Counted from the first letter of the stretch, positions 1 through 9,793 are shown. The stretch: DNA of 32,115 bases from Pseudomonadota bacterium (GCA_023396465.1 JAEWWF010000201.1:1-32115), one strand, 5' to 3'. The notes: generated by a model from the letters alone, not told the origin. Translations and numbers: made by a program.

Positions 1-1781
1 GGCTGGGTGCCCGCACGGCGCGAGCCGCCGGCGGCTTCGCCGAGGCCGGGGGCGTGCTGGCGGCCTTCGACGGCTACCCGCGCTGGACCGACCCGGCCCT
101 GGCGGCGCGGGCGCGGGCGGAGGGTCATGCGGCGGCGTTGCTGGAGGCATGGCGGCGGTTCGGACCGGACTTGCTCGACCATCTGGGCGGCGCCGTCTCG
201 GTGGCGGTGATGGAGCCGGCACGCCGCCGCCTGCTGGTGTCCGTCGACCGCTTCGGCATCCATGGCCTGTGCTATGCCGAGGTGGCCGGCGGCGTGGTGT
301 TCGGCTCCACCGCCGATGCGGTGCGGGTGCATCCCCTGGTGGTGGCGCCGCTGTGCCCGCAGGCGCTGCACGACTACTTCTACTTCGTCGACCGGGTGCC
401 GGCGCCGCAGACCATCTGGCAGGGCATCGCCAAGCTGGTACCCGGCGAGTGTCTGGTGATGGACAGCGGCGGATTGCGGCGGCGGCGGTGGTGGCGGCTC
501 GACTACCGGCCCCGCGAGGACGCCGACGAGGCGGCCATGGGGGCGGACCTGCGCCGCCGGCTTGATACCGCCGTGCGCCGTTGCCTGGAGGGGGAGGACA
601 GCCGCAAGGTGGCGGCGTTTCTCAGCGGCGGGCTCGATTCGAGCACGGTGGCCGGCCTGTTCTCGCGGGCGGTGCGTCATCCGGCGCGGGCTCATACCAT
701 CGCCTTCGAGGCGGAGCGCTACGACGAAACCCCCTACGCCCGCCTTGCCGCCGAACATTTCGGCATGGAGCACGCCATCCTGACGGTGACGGCGGAGCAG
801 GTGGAGGCGGCCTTCGAGGCCGTCGCCACCGCCTATGACGAACCGTTCGGCAACTCCTCGGCGGTGCCGGCCTTCCTGTGCGCCCGCCACGCCCACGACA
901 GCGGGATCGAGTGCATGCTGGCCGGCGACGGCGGCGACGAGCTGTTCGCCGGCAATGCCCGCTATGTCGACGATGCAGTATTCCAGCGCTACGGCCGCAT
1001 CCCGGCCGCCGTGCGGCATCTGCTGATCGAGCCGGTGGCGCTGCGGCTGTCGCCGGTGGGACGCTTTCCTCCCACCCGCAAGGTCGCCCGCTACGTCCGC
1101 AAGGCCCGCCAGCCGGCGCCGGTACGGGTCACCGGCGACAATGTGTTCCGCCGCCTAGGCGCCGCGGCCATGCTGGCGCCGGAGGTGATGGCGGCGGTGG
1201 ATCCCCTGGCCCCGCGCCGGCTGGTGGAGGACATCTGGGCCGACGCCGGTTCCGATCATCCGTTGCATCGCCATTTGTGGCTCGACCTGCGGCTGACCCT
1301 GGCGGATAGCGATCTCCGCAAGGTCAGTCGCATGGCCGAACTGGCGGGAGTGCGGGTGCGCTACCCCATGCTCGACGGCGATGTGGCGGCCTTCTCCGGC
1401 CAGATCCCGCCCCAGTGGTTGTGCCGCAATGGCCGCCTGCGTGCCTTCTACAAGGGCGCCTTCAAGGGATTCCTGCCGGACGCCATCCTGACCAAGACCA
1501 AGCACGGCTTCGGTCTGCCTTACCTGCATTTCCTCACGTCGCACGCGCCCCTGCGCGCCATGGCCTGCGACGCCATCGCCGACCTGCGCGAAGCCGGTCT
1601 GTTCCGCCGCGAGTTCCTGGAGGCGGAACAGACCGCCCTGCATCAGGGAGGGGCTGGCCGGGGGCTCGGAGTCGCCTGGGATCTGGTGGTGCTGAGCCGC
1701 TGGCTCGACAGCCGTCGCGGGTCAGGGGGGCGCCGCGCCACGCCGCCGAGGCCCCAAATGGCGGTCGGGGGGATGCCGTGA
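1..1781 (+). CDS. Asparagine synthase-related protein (5'-truncated by window edge)
   Basis: The reading frame is open from the first bases of the window, so the N-terminus (including any catalytic Cys2 of the glutaminase domain) lies outside. An in-frame GTG at 54 is probably internal, because the sequence before it also reads as protein. The visible part has the end of a class II glutamine amidotransferase domain (DRFGIHGL in place of the usual DRFGxRPL), then the ATP-pyrophosphatase domain with the loop SGGLDSS at nt 624-644 and the downstream GDGGDELFAG motif. The family adenylates a carboxylate, usually aspartate, and amidates it with ammonia from glutamine. Paralogues of this kind often sit in polysaccharide or secondary-metabolite loci rather than making free asparagine. 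Its last bases overlap the following acetyltransferase gene, so the two are probably co-translated. The family call is firm; the substrate is unknown. Confidence 0.9.
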   Translation, partial: LGARTARAAGGFAEAGGVLAAFDGYPRWTDPALAARARAEGHAAALLEAWRRFGPDLLDHLGGAVSVAVMEPARRRLLVSVDRFGIHGLCYAEVAGGVVFGSTADAVRVHPLVVAPLCPQALHDYFYFVDRVPAPQTIWQGIAKLVPGECLVMDSGGLRRRRWWRLDYRPREDADEAAMGADLRRRLDTAVRRCLEGEDSRKVAAFLSGGLDSSTVAGLFSRAVRHPARAHTIAFEAERYDETPYARLAAEHFGMEHAILTVTAEQVEAAFEAVATAYDEPFGNSSAVPAFLCARHAHDSGIECMLAGDGGDELFAGNARYVDDAVFQRYGRIPAAVRHLLIEPVALRLSPVGRFPPTRKVARYVRKARQPAPVRVTGDNVFRRLGAAAMLAPEVMAAVDPLAPRRLVEDIWADAGSDHPLHRHLWLDLRLTLADSDLRKVSRMAELAGVRVRYPMLDGDVAAFSGQIPPQWLCRNGRLRAFYKGAFKGFLPDAILTKTKHGFGLPYLHFLTSHAPLRAMACDAIADLREAGLFRREFLEAEQTALHQGGAGRGLGVAWDLVVLSRWLDSRRGSGGRRATPPRPQMAVGGMP

Positions 1782-2503
1782 CCGCCGTGGCCTCGACCCC
1801 GCCGCGCCCCAGCCTGCCCCGGCGGCTGTGGGCGACGGTGGGAGACCTGGGCGTCGGCACCGCCGTGCTCTATTGGCTGCACCGGGCCTTCCTGCGCCTG
1901 CGGTTGCCCCTGAGCCTGAAGCGGTATCTGTTCGTGCTGCAACCGGTGCCAGCGGCGCCGCTGCTGAAACCGCATCGGGGCCGAGCCATCGCGGTGCGGC
2001 TGGTGGCGCCCGGCGATCCCTGTCTGCGCGACTTGCCGCTGACCCAAGCGGTGTTGGACTTCCGTTTCGGCCAGGGGGCGCTGTGCCTGGGGGCGTTCAT
2101 CGACGGGCGCATCGCCGGCTGCCTGTGGTTGGTGCTTGGTCCTTACGACGAGGACGACGTGCGCTGCCGTTTCGTGCGCCGTCCGGCGGCCCTGGCGTCG
2201 TGGGACTTCGATGTCTGGGTCCACCCCGATCATCGCAGCGGCTTCACCTTCGGCCGCCTGTGGGACGCCGCCAACGCCCTGCTGCGCGAGCGGGGGGTGA
2301 TCTGGTCGGCCAGCCGCATCTCCGCCTTCAACGTCGTCTCGCTACGCTCCCATGCCGCCCTCGGCGCGCGGGTGGTGGGCAGCGCCACCTACCTTTCGGT
2401 GGGGCCAGTGCAGGTGATGCTGTCGGGTTTCCGGCCCTTCCTGAGCGTTACCCTGCGGCAGCGGCCTGATCTGGTGATCCCGGTCCCCGATCGCGGGGCC
2501 TGA
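1778..2503 (+). CDS. GNAT-family acetyltransferase-like protein
   Basis: The 241-residue protein starts at a GTG that overlaps the stop of the asparagine-synthase gene (GTGA). A GGGGGGA Shine-Dalgarno-like run lies about 6 bases upstream, which decides this start over upstream in-frame codons. The first 60 residues are basic and hydrophobic. The second half fits the GNAT fold: a beta strand ending DFDVWVHPDHRSG, then a helix (FTFGRLWDAANALL) in the acetyl-CoA-binding position, and later SRISAFNVVSLRSHAALGA, as in the terminal part of GNAT enzymes. The family transfers acyl groups from acyl-CoA to amines. Tight coupling to the amidotransferase suggests the two modify the same molecule, possibly a surface sugar or peptide; this is inference. 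The acceptor is unknown. Confidence 0.75.
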   Translation: MTAVASTPPRPSLPRRLWATVGDLGVGTAVLYWLHRAFLRLRLPLSLKRYLFVLQPVPAAPLLKPHRGRAIAVRLVAPGDPCLRDLPLTQAVLDFRFGQGALCLGAFIDGRIAGCLWLVLGPYDEDDVRCRFVRRPAALASWDFDVWVHPDHRSGFTFGRLWDAANALLRERGVIWSASRISAFNVVSLRSHAALGARVVGSATYLSVGPVQVMLSGFRPFLSVTLRQRPDLVIPVPDRGA

Positions 2504-2581
2504 CCCATCCCCTCCTTATGTCGGACAGCGACGGTTGCGCGTGGACCGCATGCGCAACTATCTTTCTTTATCCGATGTCAT

Positions 2582-2612
2582 TTGACAAAAATGTTTCCGT
2601 GGTGTGTATAGA
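2582..2612 (+). promoter_or_regulatory. Putative sigma-70 promoter of the small orphan gene
   Basis: A perfect TTGACA lies at 2582-2587 inside a locally AT-rich stretch. It is followed by TGTATA (2605-2610, spacer 17) or TATAGA (2607-2612, spacer 19). Transcription would start near 2618 and give a leader of about 130 bases before the small gene at 2749. Confidence 0.5.
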
Positions 2613-2748
2613 CGTCAACCCGAGGCCTTACCGCAATGGATGCTGTGGTGCAACAAGGCCCGCCATGCGGCGTTGTTTTCCCGGAGAGAGGAAGGCGCCG
2701 CCGCGATGGACAGACGCAGAACCAAGACCAGACGAGGGGATTGAGCCT

Positions 2749-2934
2749 ATGTTGGGTCCGCACGATCTCGAAGACTTCTGGAAGACCGTCGATCGTGAGC
2801 GCGAGCCGCGCCGCGCCACTCCGACCGATGGCGCCCACCGTGCCACCGCCGCTTTCGCCGGGCTGACGCCTTTCGCCTCCCTGTCGCGCATGCGCCCGGC
2901 GGCCGGTGGCCTGTTCGGCGGTCGTGGCGAGTAA
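2749..2934 (+). CDS. Small hypothetical protein (61 aa)
   Basis: Not recognised. The ATG at 2749 is preceded by GAGGGGA (2734-2740) at about 8 bases. The product starts with an acidic, Trp-containing segment (MLGPHDLEDFWKTVDRERE) and ends in a Gly/Arg-rich tail (GLFGGRGE). It has no signal peptide, membrane span or Cys pair. The unit looks complete: a promoter-like sequence about 140 bases upstream and a strong hairpin 46 bases after the stop. A 12-codon Arg-rich upstream frame (2706-2744) ends 4 bases before its start, so translation may be coupled. It may be a small regulator or a protein-interaction peptide, but no function can be assigned. Confidence 0.6.
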   Translation: MLGPHDLEDFWKTVDREREPRRATPTDGAHRATAAFAGLTPFASLSRMRPAAGGLFGGRGE

Positions 2935-2980
2935 ACACCTGCCTCCGCACCGGCCCTCCCGGAGGCGGACGGTATCCCTA

Positions 2981-3016
2981 CGAAAGCGGCGCCCGGATAC
3001 GCGGGCGCCGCTTTCG
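2981..3016 (+). terminator. Intrinsic terminator-like hairpin
   Basis: A perfect 15-bp inverted repeat (2981-2995 with 3002-3016) around a 6-base loop is followed by CGTTTCCT. The T tract is weak, but the hairpin sits between the small orphan gene and the transporter gene and is not inside any coding region. Confidence 0.7.
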
Positions 3017-3133
3017 CGTTTCCTCGTCACAATTCCTCCCGTTGCCGACCGCCGGACGAGGCGTTAGCGTTACCGCATCGCACCACGCGGCCGGTCGCGC
3101 CGTCCCGCCCTTTCCTCAGGAGCCTTCCCGCCC

Positions 3134-4807
3134 ATGGACCTGGACTCCTCCACCCTGCTTGCCGGCCTCGATCCCGTCGCGCGCGGGCTGGTGGTGCTGT
3201 GTCTGGTGGCGGTCACGGGCCTGCTGCTTGGGCGGGCGCGCATCGGCACGGTGTCGCTCGGCATCGGCGGCGTGCTGTTCGCTGGCATCTTCTGGGGCCA
3301 CATGGGGCTGCGCGTCGATCCCGAGGTGGCGCATTTCCTGCGCGAGTTCGGGCTGATTCTGTTTGTCTACACCATCGGCATCCAGGTCGGTCCCGGCTTC
3401 TTCGCGGCGCTGAAGCGGACCGGACTGGCGCTGAACGGCATGGCGGCCGGGATGGTGGTGCTGTCGGGGATCGTCGCGGCGGCCATCCATGTCGGCTTCG
3501 GCGCGCCGCTGCCGGTGATGCTGGGCCTGATGGCCGGCGCCACCACCAATACCCCGTCCCTCGGCGCCGCCACCCAGATGTTGGGCGCTGTTGGAGCGGG
3601 GCCGGAGGTACTGGCGGTGCCCGGCCTGGGTTATGCCGTCGCCTATCCCTTCGGCATCGCCGGCATTCTGCTGACCATGGTGCTGGTGCGCGCGGTGCTG
3701 CGGGTGAAGGTCGATCAGGAGCAGGCCGCCTTCGACGCCGCCCGCGCCGCCGAGCATCAGGGGTTGGAGACGGTCAATGTCGAGATCACCAACGCCAACC
3801 TTGAAAACGTGCCGCTCGGCGAACTGCCGGGGGTGGAGGAGATGCACGTCGTCGTCAGCCGCATGATGCGCGACGGCGCCGTGCAGGTGGCGCACCCGGA
3901 AACGCCGGTGCGAGTGGGCGACGTGCTGCTGCTGGTCGGACCGCCGCGCCAACTGCGCGACATGGTGCGCATCCTGGGGCGGCGGGCGGAAACCGATCTC
4001 AAGGCGCTGCCGTCGCACGTTCGATGGGAACGCCTGGTGGTCACCAACGATCGGGTGCTCGGCCATGCCATCGGCTCGCTGGACCTGCTGCACCGCCACG
4101 ACGTGGTCATCAGCCGCATCAACCGCGCTGGCGTCGAACTGACCCCGAGCCCTGGCCTGCGCCTGCAATTTGGCGATATCTGCACCGTCATCGGTCAGCC
4201 CGACAACATCGCCGCCGCCGCCGGTGTGCTTGGCAACCGCGCCCAGGCGTTACAGCAGGCGCAGATCCTGCCCATTTTCCTTGGGATCGCCCTGGGCGTG
4301 CTGCTGGGCTCCATCCCCATCGCCTTTCCCGGCATGCCGGCGCCGGTGAAGCTGGGGTTGGCCGGCGGGCCGCTGATCGCCGCCATCGTGCTGGCCCGTA
4401 TCGGCCACATCGGCCCCTTCGTGTGGTTCATGCCGCCGAGCGCCAACCATGCCTTGCGCGAAATCGGCATCGTGCTGTTCCTCGGCATCGTCGGACTGAA
4501 GGCGGGCGAGAGCTTCGTCGCCCTGCTGACCGAGGGCGACGGCCTCAAATGGCTGGCCTGGGGGGCGCTCATCACCATCGTGCCGCTGCTGATCGTCGGC
4601 TTCGCCGCCCGGCTGGTGCTGAAGATGAACTATCTCACGCTGTGCGGCCTGCTCGCCGGCGGCATGACCGATCCGCCGGCGCTGGCCTTTGCCAACGCCC
4701 TGCGGCCGTCGGAGGCGCCGTCGCTGGCCTATGCGACGGTGTATCCGCTGGTGATGTTCCTGCGCATCCTGATGCCGCAGATCCTGGTGTTGATCTTCTG
4801 GCTGTAG
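3134..4807 (+). CDS. Putative transporter, YidE/AspT duplication family with RCK_C domains
   Basis: The 557-residue integral membrane protein has two copies of the AspT/YidE/YbjL membrane module (about residues 15-190 and 375-557). Two TrkA-C/RCK_C-like regulatory domains (about 205-285 and 295-370) lie between them. Each membrane module has the Gly-rich helix and TNTPSLGAA or TDPPALAFA-type loop typical of the family. Length and layout match Escherichia coli YidE (553 residues). Characterised relatives include the aspartate:alanine antiporter AspT; YidE itself has no established substrate, so none is claimed. The ATG at 3134 has CAGGAGCC about 10 bases upstream. The gene is monocistronic and converges on the flavin reductase gene with a 4-base gap. 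Confidence 0.88.
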   Translation: MDLDSSTLLAGLDPVARGLVVLCLVAVTGLLLGRARIGTVSLGIGGVLFAGIFWGHMGLRVDPEVAHFLREFGLILFVYTIGIQVGPGFFAALKRTGLALNGMAAGMVVLSGIVAAAIHVGFGAPLPVMLGLMAGATTNTPSLGAATQMLGAVGAGPEVLAVPGLGYAVAYPFGIAGILLTMVLVRAVLRVKVDQEQAAFDAARAAEHQGLETVNVEITNANLENVPLGELPGVEEMHVVVSRMMRDGAVQVAHPETPVRVGDVLLLVGPPRQLRDMVRILGRRAETDLKALPSHVRWERLVVTNDRVLGHAIGSLDLLHRHDVVISRINRAGVELTPSPGLRLQFGDICTVIGQPDNIAAAAGVLGNRAQALQQAQILPIFLGIALGVLLGSIPIAFPGMPAPVKLGLAGGPLIAAIVLARIGHIGPFVWFMPPSANHALREIGIVLFLGIVGLKAGESFVALLTEGDGLKWLAWGALITIVPLLIVGFAARLVLKMNYLTLCGLLAGGMTDPPALAFANALRPSEAPSLAYATVYPLVMFLRILMPQILVLIFWL

Positions 4808-4811
4808 GGCC

Positions 4812-5318
4812 TCACAGCCCGTCGTGCGGCACCGCCAGCGCGTAGCGACCGCCGGAGTACAGCAGCGGCTCGCCGGGGCGGGCGTCGTAGCGCGCCACTT
4901 CGCCGATGAAAATGATGTGGTCGCCGCCCTCATGGCGGGCCGCCACCGTGCATTCAAAGTTGGCGAGGCAGCCGCGCAGCAGCGGCAGGCCGTGGTGTCC
5001 GTCCTCCCACTCCAGGCCGGTGAAGCGGTCGCCCGGCGAGGCGAAGCGGTTGGACAGGTCCAACTGGTCGGCGGCCAGCACGTTGACCGCGAAATGCGGC
5101 GCCGCGTCGAAGGCGGCGAACACGGACGAAGTGCGGGCGAGGCTCCACAGGACCAGCGGCGGCTCCAGCGATACCGAGGCGAAGGAATTGACGGTCAGGC
5201 CGGTGGGTTCGCCGGCCGGGTCGCGCGCCGTCACGATGCAGACGCCGGTGGCGAACTGGCCGAGGGCGCGGCGGAAGTCACGGGTATCGAAGGGCTGCGA
5301 CCGCATCGGCAGGGTCAT
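4812..5318 (-). CDS. Flavin reductase-like domain protein (FMN-binding split barrel)
   Basis: The 168-residue protein matches the flavin_reduct family end to end. It opens with FRRALGQFATGVCIVTA, has the conserved core GLTVNSFASVSLEPPLVLW, and continues with FAVNVLA and an acidic/His stretch near the C-terminus (GGDHIIFIGEV). Members are short-chain NAD(P)H:flavin reductases, often the small partner of two-component flavin monooxygenases (HpaC type), or flavin-dependent oxidases. The start at 5318 is chosen because AGAGGA lies about 8 bases upstream; a second ATG four codons later lacks a ribosome-binding site. No monooxygenase partner is adjacent. The divergent MarR-type gene is a plausible regulator, as in HpaR/HpaC pairs, but this rests on position only. 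Confidence 0.9.
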   Translation of the reverse strand: MTLPMRSQPFDTRDFRRALGQFATGVCIVTARDPAGEPTGLTVNSFASVSLEPPLVLWSLARTSSVFAAFDAAPHFAVNVLAADQLDLSNRFASPGDRFTGLEWEDGHHGLPLLRGCLANFECTVAARHEGGDHIIFIGEVARYDARPGEPLLYSGGRYALAVPHDGL

Positions 5319-5572
5319 GGAGGGCGTCCTCTGGCAAGTGCGAAGGAGCCGGCATGGCCGGGCCCGGCGTGTGCGGGCGGCGGCACTGTGGCGCATTTCG
5401 CGCCGCTGCGGAACCCCCCTTGCGGTTGCAGTTCCACTGGCGGGGGATGGCCGCATGTCGAGTCGCCCAAGCGCTGGCTGTTGCAATGCGGCGGTATCAG
5501 ACATCCGCCCGTCGGCAGTATTCGCAAGCGGGCAAAAATAACCCGCAGCCATTCCACCGGTGAAAATCGTGT

Positions 5573-5588
5573 CTATCCTTAGGGATAG
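5573..5588. promoter_or_regulatory. Inverted repeat, possible operator
   Basis: CTATCC and GGATAG flank a TTAG centre, giving a 16-base palindrome of the size bound by dimeric MarR-family regulators. It lies about 160 bases before the MarR start and 255 bases before the flavin reductase start. Function is inferred from position and symmetry only. Confidence 0.35.
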
Positions 5589-5672
5589 GGGGCTTGCCCC
5601 AGCGGATCGAGGGGTTTGTTGTGCGCTTCAAGGTGCGTTGGGGCCTGCGGACCTGCGCTTCCCGCTCAGCAA

Positions 5673-5702
5673 CCTGTTTACAGGCTGAACGGGTCGTATA
5701 AT
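5673..5702 (+). promoter_or_regulatory. Putative marR-gene promoter with overlapping inverted repeat
   Basis: TATAAT at 5697-5702 is a perfect -10 element 30 bases before the MarR start codon. The -35 area is overlapped by the palindrome CCTGT-TT-ACAGG (5673-5684), which also contains TTTACA, although that gives a short 14-base spacer. The overlap would suit autorepression by the regulator encoded downstream. Confidence 0.45.
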
Positions 5703-5732
5703 GTCGGGGTGGGAGTCCGGGAAGGGGTACGC

Positions 5733-6203
5733 ATGATCGATTGTGAGACGGTGGCGTCGCAAGACGACCCGCTGGAGCTGCGCACATGGCTGCGTCTGAT
5801 GGCCTGTTGCAATCTTATCGAGAAGGAAATCCGCAGGCGGCTGCGCGATGAGGTCGGCATCACGCTGCCGCAGTTCGACCTACTGGCGGCGCTCGACCGG
5901 GCCGATGGCGGCAGTCTGGTCATGGGGGAGCTGTCGCGCAGGTTGATGGTCACCAACGGCAATGTCACCGCCCTGGTCGACCGCCTGGTGCGGGACGGCC
6001 TGCTGGAGCGTCAGGTCAGCCCAAGGGACCGCCGGGCCCTGATGGTGCGGATGACGCCGCGCGGGCGAGAGGTGTTCCAGCAGGTGGCGCCGAGCCATGC
6101 CGGATGGCTGGCCGACCTGATGGCGGACATGCCGCGCGATCAGGTGGAGCGTCTCTACGGTCAGCTTGCCGATCTGAAGGCTTCCATCATCGCCGTCCAG
6201 TAG
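5733..6203 (+). CDS. MarR-family transcriptional regulator
   Basis: The 156-residue protein is a typical MarR winged helix-turn-helix regulator. It has an N-terminal dimerisation helix (LRLMACCNLIEKEIRRRLR), the recognition helix region (GELSRRLMVTNGNVTALVDRLVRDGLLER) and the wing (SPRDRRALMVRMTPRG) at about residues 68-113, then C-terminal dimerisation helices. The family usually represses neighbouring genes and is released by small aromatic ligands or oxidation. The ATG at 5733 has GGGAAGGGG about 7 bases upstream and a TATAAT box close by. Its divergent partner is the flavin reductase gene, the likeliest target. Two Cys sit near residue 25 (MACCNL), which could make it redox-sensitive; that is speculative. 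Confidence 0.92.
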   Translation: MIDCETVASQDDPLELRTWLRLMACCNLIEKEIRRRLRDEVGITLPQFDLLAALDRADGGSLVMGELSRRLMVTNGNVTALVDRLVRDGLLERQVSPRDRRALMVRMTPRGREVFQQVAPSHAGWLADLMADMPRDQVERLYGQLADLKASIIAVQ

Positions 6204-6250
6204 GGGTCACCGGCTCCCTCTTGCCGGGTCGGGTGGCGCCTCCCCATGTC

Positions 6251-6292
6251 GTCGAGGGCGCCCCGGCCTTGCATGCGGGTGGCGCCCTCGGC
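6251..6292 (+). terminator. Terminator-like hairpin between marR-type gene and prfC
   Basis: A 10-bp perfect stem (CGAGGGCGCC at 6253-6262 with 6281-6290), extendable by two weaker pairs, encloses an 18-base loop and is followed by TTGTGCC. There is no real T tract, so termination here is only likely. Confidence 0.45.
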
Positions 6293-6363
6293 TTGTGCCT
6301 CGGGCGCGCATCTGCTACGCACGGCGGCAACGGATACACCAGCGGTTCCAGGTTCACGATTTC

Positions 6364-7952
<1,589 letters not shown>

Positions 7953-7953
<1 letters not shown>

Positions 7954-8555
7954 TGTCGGACGTGACGCCCGACCGTCTGCAACAGGTGCTCGACTTCCTG
8001 GAGTTCGCCGACCGCTTCAAGTTCGTGGAGCGGCGCGGCTATCTCATCGGCGGCGCCCGACGGGAGAATGATGCCGAGCATTGCTGGCACATGGCGCTGG
8101 TGGCCATGGTGCTGCATGGTGAATTGGCCGACCCGGCCTCGGTGGACCTGGGGCGGGCGCTTCAGATGATCCTGGTCCACGATCTGGTGGAGATCGAGGC
8201 CGGCGACACCTACGCCTACGACGATGCCGCCCTGGACGGTCAGGCGGAGCGCGAGCAGCGCGCCGCCGACCACATCTTCGGCCTGCTGCCGCCCGATATC
8301 GGCGGCCGCCTGCGGTCGCTGTGGGAGGAGTTCGAGGCGCGCGAAACCGCCGACGCCCGCTTCGCCAAGGCCTGCGACAACCTTCAGGGCTTCATGCAGA
8401 ACGTCATCTCCGGCGGCCGGGCGTGGCGGGAAAACGGCGTCGGGCGGGAGGACACGCGGCGGCGCACCGACTTTCCGCGCAGCATCGACCCGGCGCTCGA
8501 CCGGATCATCGACCGCCTCTATGACCGCACCGACCGCGAAGGCAGCTTCGGCTGA
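7953..8555 (+). CDS. HD-domain phosphohydrolase (YfbR/HDDC2-like 5'-deoxynucleotidase family)
   Basis: The 200-residue protein carries the HD_3 type metal-binding pattern: ENDAEHCWHMA with His43, then ILVHDLVEIEAGD with His76-Asp77 and Glu80. A later Asp is expected in KACDNLQGFMQNV. The family hydrolyses (deoxy)nucleoside 5'-monophosphates; HDDC2 and YfbR are the characterised relatives. Translation starts at the ATG overlapping the prfC stop, so it is in an operon with release factor 3. The pairing is presumably for shared expression rather than one pathway. The family call is solid; the exact nucleotide is not deducible. The gene converges on the following minus-strand gene with a 9-base gap and no hairpin between. 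Confidence 0.85.
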
Positions 8556-8564
8556 GGTGTTGTC

Positions 8565-9725
8565 TCAGTAGCCGCGCCGCCCCACCTTCGCTAGTGCCCC
8601 CTGCCACTCGCGCAGGGCCTTGTCGAGGGCGCGGTCGAGCATGGTGAAGAAGCTGTCCGCCTCCTCCAGCAGCGACCGCACCGGATCGTCGCTGGCCTTG
8701 CCCTTGGCGATGTCGCGGTGGGCGAGGCGGGCATAGATCTGCACCTGCTGCGTCGGCAGGGTCAGCACCGACCGTGGTCCTTCGCCAGCGACCGCCAGCT
8801 TCTGTAGCGCCTGAAGGGCGGTGGCCACGGCCTTGGCGGGGTCGGTGAGGGCCTTCTGGAACGTCTTGGCGTCGATATCGCCGCTACTCTTGACGGCCTG
8901 CTTGAGCTTGACCTGGGCGCCGTCCACCGTGGTGGTGGCGGTGGTGAAGGCGGCGGCGCAGCGTTTCAGGTCGTAGGGCGCCACCTGCCACTTGTCTTCC
9001 GCCGCGTCGCAGGCGGTATCGAGGCTGTCGGCGATGCGGTCCAGTTCCTTGGCCAGGACGTCCAGCTGCTCCAGGTAAACCGGATCGGCACCGGCGTCGC
9101 CGGATTTGGCCTTCTTCAGGACGCTTACGTAACCTGAGGCGGCCCGGCGCATGTCGGCGCGGGCGGTCTTCAGCTTCGCCGAGGACTTGTCGTCGGGTGC
9201 GTCGGCGTGCTTCAGGGCCAGCACCTCGCAGGTGCTCAGCGCCTTCTCGATGCCCGACGACATGCGGAAGGCGCCCAGGATGGTGCGGCTGGGCTTCTTG
9301 CGGTTGGTCCTGGCCTCGAAGGTCTTCTTGGCGTCCTGCCAGTCCCGTGTCCACGGGCCGGCGGCCTTGAACACGGTCCCGCCGGGCACCGGCCGCCACT
9401 CATGTTCCCACGCCGTGGCCATGCCGGACATCATCTTGTCCAACCGGGTGAGCGCGGCTTCCGACAGCACCGAGACCGCGGCCGCCCGTTGCAGCGCCGG
9501 CATGGCGGCGACGAGCTTGGAAAAGCGGGAGGCCAGATCCTCCAGATTCTTGACCATGGCCTCGGTCGGCGTGTCCTTGTAGCGGGCGACCAGCTTGTCG
9601 ACGTCGGCGACGATGGCGGCGCCCTCGTCCAGCGCCTTGCGCACCCGCTTCACCTCCGCCGATTTCAGCTTCATGTTCGGGGAGTCCTGAAGCGCTCCCT
9701 TCCACTCCCGCGTGAACGCCCCCAT
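8565..9725 (-). CDS. Hypothetical helical protein with repeated REW(K/Q)GA motif
   Basis: Not recognised. The 386-residue protein is predicted to be almost all alpha-helical, rich in Ala, Lys, Asp and Leu, without signal peptide, membrane span or known catalytic motif. A short motif recurs three times: TREWKGAL at 5-12, TRDWQDAK at 126-133 and LREWQGAL at 371-378, so it sits at both ends and once in between. The start at 9725 is preferred because it includes the first motif copy, has GC-rich third positions from there on and has AGGGGA upstream. An internal ATG at 9674 is the alternative. A promoter-like pair lies at 9794-9822. It could be a structural or adaptor protein; no function is assigned. 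Confidence 0.75.
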   Translation of the reverse strand: MGAFTREWKGALQDSPNMKLKSAEVKRVRKALDEGAAIVADVDKLVARYKDTPTEAMVKNLEDLASRFSKLVAAMPALQRAAAVSVLSEAALTRLDKMMSGMATAWEHEWRPVPGGTVFKAAGPWTRDWQDAKKTFEARTNRKKPSRTILGAFRMSSGIEKALSTCEVLALKHADAPDDKSSAKLKTARADMRRAASGYVSVLKKAKSGDAGADPVYLEQLDVLAKELDRIADSLDTACDAAEDKWQVAPYDLKRCAAAFTTATTTVDGAQVKLKQAVKSSGDIDAKTFQKALTDPAKAVATALQALQKLAVAGEGPRSVLTLPTQQVQIYARLAHRDIAKGKASDDPVRSLLEEADSFFTMLDRALDKALREWQGALAKVGRRGY

Positions 9726-9793
9726 CCGGCCCGTGATCCCCTGCTGTTGTCCGATCGGCCGCTGGCGTCCCCCGACGCGATACAACCGGCGGC

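Larger units (their letters stand above)
5319..5732. other. Divergent intergenic region, flavin reductase / MarR regulator
   Basis: This 414-base stretch separates two divergently transcribed genes and holds no convincing protein frame. It becomes more AT-rich toward the MarR gene. It contains two short inverted repeats (5573-5588 and around 5674-5684) and a perfect TATAAT, described separately. Confidence 0.6.

Noticed and set aside
4824..5582. Plus-strand frames opposite the flavin reductase gene and into the MarR upstream region
   Set aside because: They mirror a well-conserved flavin reductase gene on the minus strand and lose coding character past 5318.
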